Shown piece by piece: positions 50,501 to 62,500 of a stretch of 64,000 nt of DNA. The position numbers and the translations under genes are program-made. The DNA comes from Iris pallida (lineage: Eukaryota; Streptophyta; Magnoliopsida; Asparagales; Iridaceae): contig JANAVB010002199.1 in assembly GCA_029216955.1 (NCBI GenBank), forward strand, positions 14,693,417 through 14,757,416, read 5' to 3'. Below the pieces are notes generated by a model. That model had not been told where the DNA came from. It saw only the letters and a list, made by a program, of their open reading frames with translations, and ran no database searches. Numbering within the stretch: the stretch's first letter is position 1; each line of letters starts with the position of its first letter.

Positions 50501-53500
50501 AGACCCAAGATACATTTTTGCGCATAAATAAGAATGCTAGCTCGCTAAGGTATGTTGTAAATTCCTTAATTTCAATATCGCTTGTTATAAATTGCGTGGC
50601 CGGTGTTGAGGGTTGCTCCACCGAAGGGGTCGGCGTACCCGGTTATATATTGCGTGTTGCCGGTGATGAGGGTTGCTCCACCGAAGGGGTCGGCGTGCCC
50701 ATGTGTTTATTCTTTGTGTTTATTTGTTCTGAAAATGTTTCCGGGTCAGTAAATACAAAGGAGACTGCCGAAATTTCTAAGAATTTCCAGAGTTGGTCTC
50801 TTTTGTGGAAAACCGGGTCCTTTAGGATTTTGACATTAAAGTCTAGTCCCTAAAACCATCCGACTCCGATCTACATCTTCGGAGGGATTCTTGGAAATCA
50901 TTGATTACCTTGTTCCGACTCTTTCTTGGACTATATTAGTCTTAGAAAAGCCAATTGTAACTTAGATGCGACTTGACTTCTAGGACTCCCGTCTTGGGGA
51001 TAGTCCTATGGTAATTAAAAGACTAGATTAGGTTGCATGGGGTTTGGGAGAGAAACCTGGATCACACCCGGCTGACTTCTTTGCAATATGATTTTACACT
51101 TTTCATACTGATCAGTCCCTGTTACGGTGTTCGTGCGGCCGCGCGATCTTCACCGGGGTGAGGCTTAGCTCACCTTCTTGTTTTGCAATGGGGCATCTAT
51201 GCCCTGAGTCTCAGCTCAGAATACCCATTTGCATCTATCACGTGTTTTGCAATGGGGCATCTATGCCCTGAGTTTCAGCTCAGATTACCCATTTGCATTA
51301 AATTCATTAGACATCTATGCCCTGAGTTTCAGCTCAGACTACTAATGAATGTGTTCGATATCTTGGAAAAGTTCAAGTCATACGAACTTCCTTTTATAGC
51401 TCATGATTCGATGATTCGAGCCAGATGATTCGGAACTAACTCATGATGCTATCCTGGTTTAATCACATCAATATGTGATAGTACAGACGGCTGGAGAATC
51501 TAAGCACCACCCGTTTTGTGCGAGCCTGATCCCGGGCCAATGGGATTATTGTAGAGATGCTAGGCGTGGGTGTGTGATCCAGAGAGTTTCTCTAAATTTG
51601 CATTTAGGTTTAGAAAGTTTGATTTTTTGTCCTTGTGACATTAATGTGAGAACGACTCGTTTCTTGATTAGTATTACATGTATGGACTTTAAAATGATCA
51701 AGTTTACTCCATTTTGTATTTACCTGCCTTATCATTCCACCTTCATAACTTGCTCCTTTGACCGAGGGCTTGCTCGTCGTATTGACGACCTAGTTTTGTT
51801 CACTAGGGACTGAAGCAGATCAGGATGAAGGCCAGACATACACTGAGGCAGAACTTTATGAATGATGTAGGACTGAGGGTTGTAGCTTTATTCTGGGAAC
51901 CTCATAGCTATGTGACTTATGTATTTGAAGAAACATGAATGCAATATGTAAGTTATGTATTTTGAAGAACAATGAATCCAAAATGTATATATGTGTTTGA
52001 TGATGAGACTTGGACTATGTTGTAACATTTTGGGATAAATGAATGTTATGCTCTTTTGTGGAAAATCGTATTATTTCCTTAACTCTATGCCTATCCAGGA
52101 CCTTACAGGCGACAATCGCGGGATGCAATTGGGTTCATGTTGTATGGTCGCATAGCCTGGGGACGTTGTACGTACTCGGCTCGCCGTATTCTGGGAGCGG
52201 GGCATGGCCTCATCATCATCACCTAGTTCCTTTGCTTTACTTCTTCCACTTTTCACACTTCTTTTGCAGAGCCCAAACCAGGGTTGCCTCGGCGACTGAC
52301 CTACAATCCCGACATATTTCCTCTCGGCGACTAACCATCGCTTAGACTTAACATTCTTTGAACTCAGGGAACGACTACTGCATAGCCTTTCCACTTAACT
52401 TGAACATAATGTGTTCCTTAAGTATCGACAAACCGTGGCTAACTTTCCACTGAACTAACTGTGGCTCGTGCCTTAAACCGACTTACATTCTACGCAACGC
52501 TATCGCCCAAGTCATACTTCATATGACGGACCTTGAGATCGTGGGACTAAGTAACTTAACGACCGCAGAAAGAGCGGAACAGTTTTTGGAATGACTTAGG
52601 TCGACCGGCATAACTTTGTCTAACTTACTCAAGCCTACAACTTAATTCGATGGACGAGCAAAGGCTATGCCAAGCCTTGCGCAGTGGAAGCGTGCATGCT
52701 TTATCGAGCATTTACGCGGGCGACGCCAATGACTTAGGCAAGTTCATCGTTTTGTGTCGAAGACCAACTTTTCTTCTCCCAAGCCACGGGACGAAGGACC
52801 GAGTGTCATTTTCAAAGCACGTCGTGCACCAACTCTAAGCCGACCGTTGGACCTCTCCATATTCTAACTCAGTTCGACACGTCGGGATTATTTCCTTAGC
52901 TATGTGGATTCGTCTCCTTTATTATCGAGCCTACTTGTGCAAGTTGAAAACATGCGATTTTATTATGTGAAGGTAAAGATGAGACGGGTTCACCGAAACT
53001 ACCCCACCTGAGCGAGCGGTCGCCTCGACCGAGCGGGCCTTCGAGCAGCCGTTGCATGGCTAAGTCCGAACGCCGTTGGCGTTTCGATTCCTCCGATTGA
53101 TTGAGCGGGACGGGGCACTACACATCTAGTGAAAATTGTATATAGGCCTAGAGTTGGCTTGCAGATTTTTTTTTCAACCTATAAAACGGGTGCAGTAAAG
53201 CCCAATTTTTCTGTACATCACAATTTTTTTTGCGTGTTGAAATCTCCACTTTTCAGGCGAAGTGTGTCTAGAAGTAGAAGAAAAAACTTATTTGGCAAAT
53301 TAAGTCCTCTCTCTATTTTTTCCCTTGAGGGGGTGCGGTTCCTACTTCCTACTTCCTAGTGAACAAAAACATGTAAGTGCAAATTTCCTCTTTAGTTTAT
53401 GCTGGTAGCACTAACTTACCTTTTCTGTCTATTAGTTATTTTTTCACTTTTTTGTTAGGCACTCTAACCAGGATTGATGGGACAGACTCATATGCTCATT

Positions 53501-56500
53501 GTTACTCGAGCTATTTTGAAAAACACTTGATTCATGTCTGGTTACCGATTAGATTGCTTGGCTGATTAATTCCATTTCCTGAGCCACATGTAATTAATCA
53601 GTCACGTTGTTAATCAGATTAAATGGCCAACTACTCCGTGAATTAATCCATTTTTAGAACACCTATAAATTAGTGTCTTGTGCTTACGTCTTCTCTATGG
53701 ATTCTTCTTTCTTCCATCTCATCTTTTTCTACGTTAGTGGAATGTACACCTTGATAATTGACACTTGATGATGAATGAATGTAGATCTCCGTAAGCACTT
53801 CAATATGTGGTGACGAGCATAAAAAACGATTGTCTAGGAATAGTAATATCTTCATGTTGAACTCAGGAAATTTGTACCTATTAATTATGTTCGTCAAATG
53901 TTGCAGGACTTGTGCTGCTTGGGGCCGCTATTTCCGAAGAATCTCAGCTTATTTTGGCAAGATGAGGTATTTCAATTGTAAGGTATTCTTTTACTTAGAG
54001 CAATGGATTTAATCTTTTTCCATCTTGTGAGCGGGTATCCGTTCTGTGTGTGGCTGTTTTTTGTATACCTCAAGAGTTAAGTGATAGCTTAACGTCTAAC
54101 TTGAGATACATATCTTTGGGCGTGAAGAGTGGTAATACTAACTGTGAAGGCTAAACAACTTAATGGATGCCAGTCATTCCCATTGGTAGTTTCTGCACTT
54201 GGATATTTCTTCTTTTATATGTTTGAGGGGGCATTGAAAATAATTGATATCCGTGAATGAAAGAGTTTGTCTAGAATCTCTAGTGTTGCATAATCATTAT
54301 AATAAATAATAACAAGGACCCTCATGTGATATGTGGGAAGCAAGAAAAAATGGTTATATTGGCGCTAATAATTAGATCTGTCTGTAAGCAAAGTCGATTG
54401 GGGTAAGCAAAGACTTAGTAGCAGTTGGAAGCACAGTAAATACAGAGGGATAGGTTGTCCACAAACTTTGAAGCTTTAAAAAACTCAATTAAGATTCATG
54501 ACTAGGCAATCAAATACTCTTTTATGTGATAGGCTTGTAGATTGATTAGTCCTAGGATTAAACCAAAATGATTTGAAATATGATACATGACAATAAACTA
54601 CTATATGTATAACCAGCAGGAAATCTGTAAGAAGAATGCATGGATTAGTGAACTATTCATGATTGGATGCGACCTCCTTAAATGTCTTTACCTGTTTAGA
54701 GCATTTTCGACAACATGGCGAGTAAATCCAGGTTGTGGGTGTGCTTAATATATATGGCTGAATGAGTTCTTACTTCATAATTGTCCTGAAGTATCTTTCA
54801 TTGGTGTCACACGTATATGTATGCTAATCACTGTTATCAAAGAGAGAAATAGGAATTATAGTCTACTTGAAATTTAAAGACTTCCATCACTGTCTATTAA
54901 TACGTGGGTCCCTCAAAAAAGGTTATCATTTTGGACATGGTAATCACAATCGTCAGCGTCTGTTCAACCTTTCTAGGAAGTATGAACTTCCCCGCAGTCT
55001 TGTCTCTTACCTAAAACTGTCGGGTTGGATACCATATTCTCCAGGTGTACTATTTTTTGGTGCATTTCAAACCTCTATAGGAGAACCTTTCTTCAGTTTA
55101 GTAAAGTCTTTGTGTACAATGAAGCAAAAGTTGCCATAAAGGACTCTTAAATAGGGAAATCTAAACCAAGTATAAAAGCTAGTTCCAGCATGTACTTTAA
55201 CCAAGATCGTATTACTTATAGTTAGTGCATCTACCTTCACATGTACAAAACATCTTAAATGATTTTCTCACATCTTATCCTCAACTGACACCATTCTTAT
55301 TTTCCCACAGATACACTTATTTCTTATCCAGTCTTTAGATGTAATACACCCATCCATTTCTGCTTCGCAGGTCACCTACATCTAAGGGCATTTTTGGCTA
55401 TGGTTCTTGATTGCCACGACACCTATGGGTATTTGAAGGAATTTTAACTAGGGAAATCTAAACCATGTGTAGAAGCTAGTTCCAGCATCTACTTTAATTG
55501 ATATCATATTGCCCATAGTTAGTGCATCTACCTTTTCACATGTACAAATCATCTTACGTGATTTTCTCACATCCTATCCTCAACCGACACAATTCCAATT
55601 GTCCACAGATGTTCTCATTTCTTATCCAGTCCTTTAATTTAGTACCACCCGTCATCTCTGCATTCAGACGTCACTTACGCGATGGTTCTATGTTGTAAAC
55701 CTAGTGGATCTTATAGTTTTATAAAATTTTCTTTTCAACATTAAGATTATCTTATGATCAGAAAGCAGCACTTACACCAATTTACTTTAATTCTATGGAC
55801 CAAATACTAGCCAGACTCTCCATTACGGCGAAGATTGATCCCAGATAGAGAAATTACACTATTAAGTATTTCTTGGCATCAATACCCCTTGTTTCTTCAT
55901 AAACTTTCATTATAGCTGCATTTCATATACTTTGTTTTGCACTACTAATTCTAAATGCTTCGTTTTCCAAAACATCTCCATATGTCTAGTTTTGAAGCAA
56001 TCACTTCTCATCAACTAGCATAATATCATTAAGAAACACAACGATGTTCTTAAAGTTGAAGAATAAGCGAAGCAGTCACCTTTCGTAGCCAATGTACTAA
56101 AAATCGTAATGCCAGATTCTTTGGTCTTTGACATGCCAAACATCGTATGTTGGACGACATCTCGGTGATAAATTAGAATATTGGATATCTATACTAGACT
56201 CTTCAGATATGTACCTCATATATAAGTATTGATCAACACATAATCTATGTGAGTTATTTTAGATGTCTAAATGGCCTTATATATATATAAACCTATGTTG
56301 TCATAGGCGACGCTTAGTCGCAGGTTGGAGAGGAGTCGCAAGGCATGCACGTTAGAGAGGAGTCGCCTCGACTCCGGGTATGGCGATGTAGGCGACCGCC
56401 TAGGGTCACCCATGGAAAAAAGACCGGTATTTAGGCGACCTAGGGTCACCCATGGAAAAAAGACCGGTATTTAGGCGACTTTTTTTCTTCTTCTTCTTCT

Positions 56501-59500
56501 TCTTCTGTTTTTAACTATTTTTCTAAAAAAACTTGCTTTTTCTTTTGCTGCTTCTTCGATTTCTTCTTCTTCTTATGTTTCTTTTTTCTATTGCATCTTC
56601 TTTTGCTTCTTTGATTTCTGGGCGGGAGCAGTATTATAAAAATCGGTCTAGCGGTGCCTATACGCTTTGTGCCTGCCCGATGCCCGCCTTGGCGCCCACC
56701 TAGGTCCCCGACTCCGGACTATGCATGTTTTTGGGTTTGTTGGACTTTTTTTTGCAATTTTCTATAGTTTTTTTAGGGGGATGTTTATTTTTTCTTTGAA
56801 ACGCGGCTGCCGAGGCGGGCTAGGCGCCGATGCCCGTCCGACTAGTGCTTAGCGCCTAACACCTTTTACAACCTTGGGCGGGACATCCTGGGCGGATGCA
56901 GAAATCCTGAACGAGCGCCTAAGGCGAGACGAGTGGCCTCTCACCTCGCCTCGCCTAGCGTCCAGTACAACATAGATATTAACATTGAAGAATATAATAA
57001 AGAATCTTATCGTATGAAGTAACCTCAAAATTCAACAAAGATAAGATTTAGTCAACGTAGCAAGAGACTACTAAGGATAAAAGAAGAACATGATTAGAAT
57101 TATGAAAATATCTATGTTGCCAAGGGAAAAAGGCGGTATTTAGGCGACTTTTTTTTTCTTCTGTTTTTAACTTTTTTTCTAAAAAAACTTGTTTTTTCTT
57201 TCGTTGTTGCTCCTTCGATATCTTCTTATGTTTCTTTTTCTGTTGCATCTTTATCTGCTTCTTTGATTTCTGGACGGGAGCAGTATTCTAAAAATCGGCC
57301 TAAGCGGTGCCTAGATGCCTTATGCCTGCCCGATGCCCGCCTAGGCGCCTACCTAGGTCCCCCGACTCTCGACTATGTATGTTTTTGGATTTTATGGACT
57401 TTTTTTTTGCAATTTTCTATAGGTTTTTTTATTGGGGTTTTTTTTTTGAAACACGGCCGCCTAGGCGGGCTAGGCACCGGTGCCTGTCCGATTAGCGTCT
57501 AGCGCCTTTTACAACCTTGGATGGGAGATCCTGGACGGATGCAGAAATCATGGACGAGCGCCTAAGGCGAGGCGGGTGGCCTGTCGCCTCGCCTAGCATC
57601 CAGTACATTATAGATATTAACATTGAAGACTATAATAAAGAATCTTATCGCATGAAGTAACCTTAAAATTCAACAAAGATAGAATTTAGTCAACGTAGCA
57701 AGAGACTACTAAGGGTAAATGAACATGATTAGAATTATGAAAGAATACAATTATTAAAGAAGTTCATATAACAAAAAAGAAAAACATAATGGCCTCGCTG
57801 CTAATGTCGGTGGCCGACAGGGGGTTCGATGAAGTTAATTAGCTTTGTCGTTGAAGCCCGGTATGGACATCTGAATTTATATCCAGAACACCCCCACCCC
57901 CACCCCCCCACATCCTATATTTTAAAACCGAATCTGGCACAAACCGACATTCAGCATGTACTACCTTGCTTCTTGCAACAGAAACTTATTCTTTATTAAA
58001 GCTTATACTTGATCTCTTTTTTTCCTTGAGAGATCGGAATTACTGATGCTTAACTTATTTTTTGTACACATGTATATTGGAAAACGAACTAGAATATCCA
58101 GGAGCTTTCCTTCTTTAGCCTATCATTTATATTATATGCTCAAATGTATCTTTATCCTTGAAGCGTATCTTTTTCTCTAACTTTTATCCCATCCTACATG
58201 ATGTTGGCCATACTTTCTCATTTTTGGAAAAGCTGAGCAGCACATGTAATGCCCTCCACAAGTAAATAGATTTACCTTTTCTGATCTAATTATTACCTTA
58301 GCAGCATAACCACCACCTGGTTGGACATCTCAAATTTTGTACCATTTTTATCTTACCTGTACTCGTTGGTCTGCTGTTTCTACTTAGTTATCTATAATTA
58401 TGAAAATGCTATAGTTTTTTATGTGGTAAATGCTGATGGATTGGAACTGTGGTGCTATGTATCGGCTAGTTCTATATGATGGCCTTAATGGTTGAAACTC
58501 AGATGATCATCTTTCTAAATGTTACACATGTAAATCTACAAGTTAAATCTCATTACATAACCCACAGAAAATAATGTAGGATCATGAGGCAACTCTAGAG
58601 GAGAAGGGGGGGGGGGGGGGGGGGGGGGGGTGAGGGGGGTGAATAGAGTGCATCGGAATAATACTCCAATAAAAACTTGAAGGCAATTTACCAACTATAA
58701 ATTATCAAACAATAAGGCACATGTATATGGAAAGTAAATAGAGTTGAGAAGAGCAAACACAAACATCGAGGTTTATACTGTTTTTTCCTCTGAGAGGACT
58801 AGTTCAGTTCCGAGAACTCTTGCTCGGTGTTGAATTCATTATCGGTGAAACACAAGCTTTGATCTGAAGGACTTGCGACTTCTTACTCCTCGTGCTTTTG
58901 ATCCGAAGCGCACGACTACTTCACAACCACAAGCTTTTGATACGAAGAGCTTATTGACTTCAAACAACAAGTGTAGAGACAATACTTGGAAATCTAAGCT
59001 TTACAACTCGAACAGACTTCTAACCGAGATTGCAACTTTGGCACACTAGATGGCTGGAAGTTGGTTTTCTGGAGATGTAAAGGTTAAAGTTCAGATGGTA
59101 GAAGATATGAAAGTGAGAATGGATTGATTGAAAATAGCATAATTTTTTTTTGCTATTTATAGGCTTTTTGAGTGACCGAATCGGACAGAGTTTGGTTCCC
59201 GAACGTTCGAAAATATGAACGTAGGCAGCCTATTCTCCAGGAGGAATGAGATTCAAGGGTGCTAGGTCAAGGGAGACCGACTTCGGTCTGAGTTCGGTCC
59301 GAGTTCGATTTTCCTGTTTCCGGTCTGATTTGACTTGGTTTGGGTTCAGGCTGATTTGAGTGGACTTGGATTGGTTAAGCTTCCTAGTGCCAATGCGACT
59401 CGATGTACATTTGGTCCTATAAAATAAAGATAAAGCACAGAAGAAAATATAAATCCTAGTGCCAATGCGGAACCCTCGAGTGCGAGGTCCCGGAGATGTC

Positions 59501-62500
59501 GTTGGACGGTTCAGAGAAATTTTTTGCTATAACGCCGTCTTTGGTCCGTCATGAATTGTTCATTGCATATGTCCAAGTTCGACCTTACTTACTGCTTGTC
59601 TGCAAATACATGTTAGACGAACATAGTAGTATGATACATTTAATGAACATTTAGGACAATGCTAAGTTTAAGTATTAACAATATAGTGATTGCATAAATA
59701 TTAGTGATATCATATTGTTAGACTTAACTGATTATCCATATTCAAAAACGTGATACAATCATTGGGCTAACAAATAAGAGTAAAAATATACTATATATAG
59801 ATAATAAAAATATGATATGGTCTGTTGCACATAAAAATTGAAGTAAAATTGCTGCAAATGTTTGTCTTTTCTAATAAAATGCATGTTATATCTAGCAAAC
59901 ATACAAACCTGTTAGTCTATCTGAATGTACAGCTGTATTATGAGTTTTCAACTAATACTTAGTTTAACATTAAAACATCTCGTTGCTGTGCTTGGTTTAT
60001 CTTCATATCTCGACTTTAGTAATTGTTTTTCCCTTTCGTTATAGGCATTGATGTTTTCTTTGCTCGTGGGATAGCTCGAGTTAATTTATTATAAGATTAT
60101 TTTCTTCTTTCATTTCATTATATAAACATTGTTTCTCCTGCAACAATATGCATAGAATGCATCTCTACAACCTTATACACTCATCCTTCATGTCTTTAGG
60201 TACCTAAGTTGAAAGCATACATCAGTGACCCTGAAGATCTAAAGCAGGATCTGTCATACCAAGAGACTTGGGATGACATGATTATAAATGTAAGTTTTTT
60301 TTGTAACGTGTGAAACTTGGAGGTCTAGTGATCTATTCGCTTTTGCATTGTGCCCAAAGTTATATTGTGAAGCCGTCCCCCAAATCATGGTAATTGTGAA
60401 TAAGTTTCCCAAATTCCGAACAATATGAGTTAAGAGCCCCCCCTCCATTTCTTTCAGCCAAAAGTTAACCTGACCATTGCGGTAGAATTACTAATTTACC
60501 ATTCCTTCTTCCTCCTCCTTTGCCTTCTATATGTTGAGTTCTCAAAAACCTATAAACCAAAGAAGAAATTATTGCCTCCTCATGAACCCATTATCTACCA
60601 TGAGCTCCCATGAAACAAGAAGAAATCATTGTCTACTCATGAATCCATTTTATACCATGAACTCGCATAAATCCAAAAAAAATCATTGCCTACTCATGAA
60701 CCCATTATCTACGATGAACTCGAGAAGAACTCATGAACATATTGCTTACCATGAGCTCAAGAATAAATTGTGATCTCATTGTCTACCGTGAGCTCAAGAG
60801 GTACCCATGAACCAAGATGAATCATTTACCTACCCATGAACCATTGCTAGCATGAACTAAAATAGAACTCATGATCTTGTTGGCTACCATGAGTTCAAGA
60901 GGAAACCATGAACCCGAGAAGAAACCATTGTTATCCCATCAACTCCTTGGCTACCATGAGTTAATGAAGAACACATTGCCTGCTATAAGTTCAAAAAGAG
61001 CCCATAACTTATTCCCTACTATGAGCTCAAGGAGATGAGGATAAAACAGTACAAAAAAAGTTCTGTTAAAGTTAACGGAATATCCCATTTTCAAATGATT
61101 AAGTTAACAACAGACTCTTAATACATTGTTTGGGATTTTGGGGGCTTTTCCGCAACTGCCAAGATTTAGGGTACTTAACTCTCAAGTATAGAAGATTAAG
61201 GAACTTGGATAAAAAAGGCCTATGAAAAAGCAACTTTATTGTGTTTGTTAGTTACCAACTCACCCTGTAGTTCTTAGCAATTTAGGGAAGTCCACAGGCA
61301 TCTACTATAAAGTAGATATATAAGTAGTGGGGAAGCCATATTTTTCAAGGACAATATCTAATGGAAAGCTCTGAATGGACAATCAGCGAGAATCAAGATG
61401 CAGGGGCTAGGTAAACAGACATGAGCTATCTAGGAATAAACTGTCTTTGATGATCGTCTTCCCGTCGAACATCAATCAGGCTAACATTTTCTTAGGCTCG
61501 AAAGGTTTCACATTGGCAAACAGCTATGAATCACTAGCAGTTCTTGTTTTTTTCTTTTTCTTTTTCTTGTTTCTCCTTGATATTCATCTTTAATTTTATA
61601 TTCACTTTCTGCTGCTGCATTTGTCACATGCACCAACAAAGTTTTGAACTGTTTTTACTGTGTTTACTTGCTGGTTCTCTTGTGTGGCAGTTCTTAGCCG
61701 AAACTTTGGATGTTGTTCAAGATACAAAATGGGTCATCTCACTGGGTGATGCCTTTGAAAGACAGTATGACTTGTATGTTGCTGATGATGAATACTCAGC
61801 ACTGCTTCATAGGTAATCTACCTTTGCGGGCTTCAGTGGAAGTATACTTATCTTTAAACTGTTATAGATTCATGGTTTTATAAGTTTACTGCTGAGTAAT
61901 ATTACATTTGTAGATAATTGTTCTTTCACTTGCTGCTGTTTTAAATTTGTGTTCTGTCTGCTTATATATGTAATTAGTTTGTTCTGTTGATTATTATATC
62001 TGATTCTATGCTTGATCATTTTGTCAGTACATCCAGCTTTAGCTTCTTCTTCTTTTTTGTTGAATTTACTCCAGCTTAGTGAGTTTTGAGATTTATCTTC
62101 AGAATTTTTTGTTAACATCGTGAGCGGGAAGTCCTCTAAAAGATCCATAAGAAAGATCTATCTTGAAAGAAACAGTGACATAATCCAACACCAAGATTGC
62201 TGGGCCATAAGTATCACTTAAGATTGCCAAATTTGGCCATGTTTGCATCATGCAATTGATACTCACATTTCCCAAAACAAATGGTAGATTGTTGATATAT
62301 TTAGTCAATTTCACTGGACTATCTTTTGTCATCAAAATGCTACATCTGTGTGAGGCAGTTTATCTCATTCATTCTTTTCTGGAACATTTATTTGCACAGA
62401 AATTAACAGAAGTTTTCTCTAGTTCGTGGCAGAAAAATGCTCTGATGTGCCTGGCATGTGTTTTGAAGTGTCGTTGTCATTATTTATTTATTTATTTATT

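Larger units (their letters stand above)
40427..52203 (+). mobile_element. Ty3/Gypsy chromovirus (Tekay/Del-like), nearly complete
   Basis: Long LTRs (40427-43562 and 49118-52203) flank a 5.6 kb interior with gag, protease, reverse transcriptase, RNase H, integrase and a chromodomain in the Gypsy order. The motif ccgaggacggaattttatt with a purine-rich aaggtgggtagag precedes the 3' LTR. The two LTRs are nearly identical, so insertion was recent. The 5' LTR ends gcggggcgggaca, but the 3' LTR stops at gcgggg and runs directly into the outer solo LTR. The element is in the same orientation as SGR6. Confidence 0.92.
39292..53122 (-). mobile_element. Solo LTR split by a nested chromovirus (parts 39292-40426 and 52204-53122)
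   Basis: On the plus strand it begins tgtcacgccccgc and ends cggggcactaca, with the TSD catct at 39287-39291 and 53123-53127. The two parts together (about 2.05 kb) are the reverse complement of the same LTR family as the solo LTR at 14230-16794. For example, the start here matches the other copy's end through cgatcgYtccta and gacgaccccgtcg, and the end matches its start through gattcctccgatt. No internal domain is present. Confidence 0.88.
38818..53906. other. SGR6 intron 20 (15.1 kb) enlarged by nested retrotransposons
   Basis: The donor is at acg|gtgctg and the acceptor at ttgcag|gac. About 13.8 kb of the intron is the split solo LTR and its nested chromovirus. The rest is 474 bp on the left and about 780 bp on the right without recognisable content. 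Exons on both sides keep the frame, so the insertions do not by themselves break the gene. Confidence 0.85.
53967..60199. other. SGR6 intron 21 (6.2 kb) with repeats
   Basis: It contains an unexplained open stretch at 54867-55139, a tandem duplication at 55141-55720, a duplicated hAT element at 56293-57740 and a Copia-like LTR fragment with a G homopolymer around 58600-59550. The remainder is AT-rich without recognised features. Confidence 0.7.
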
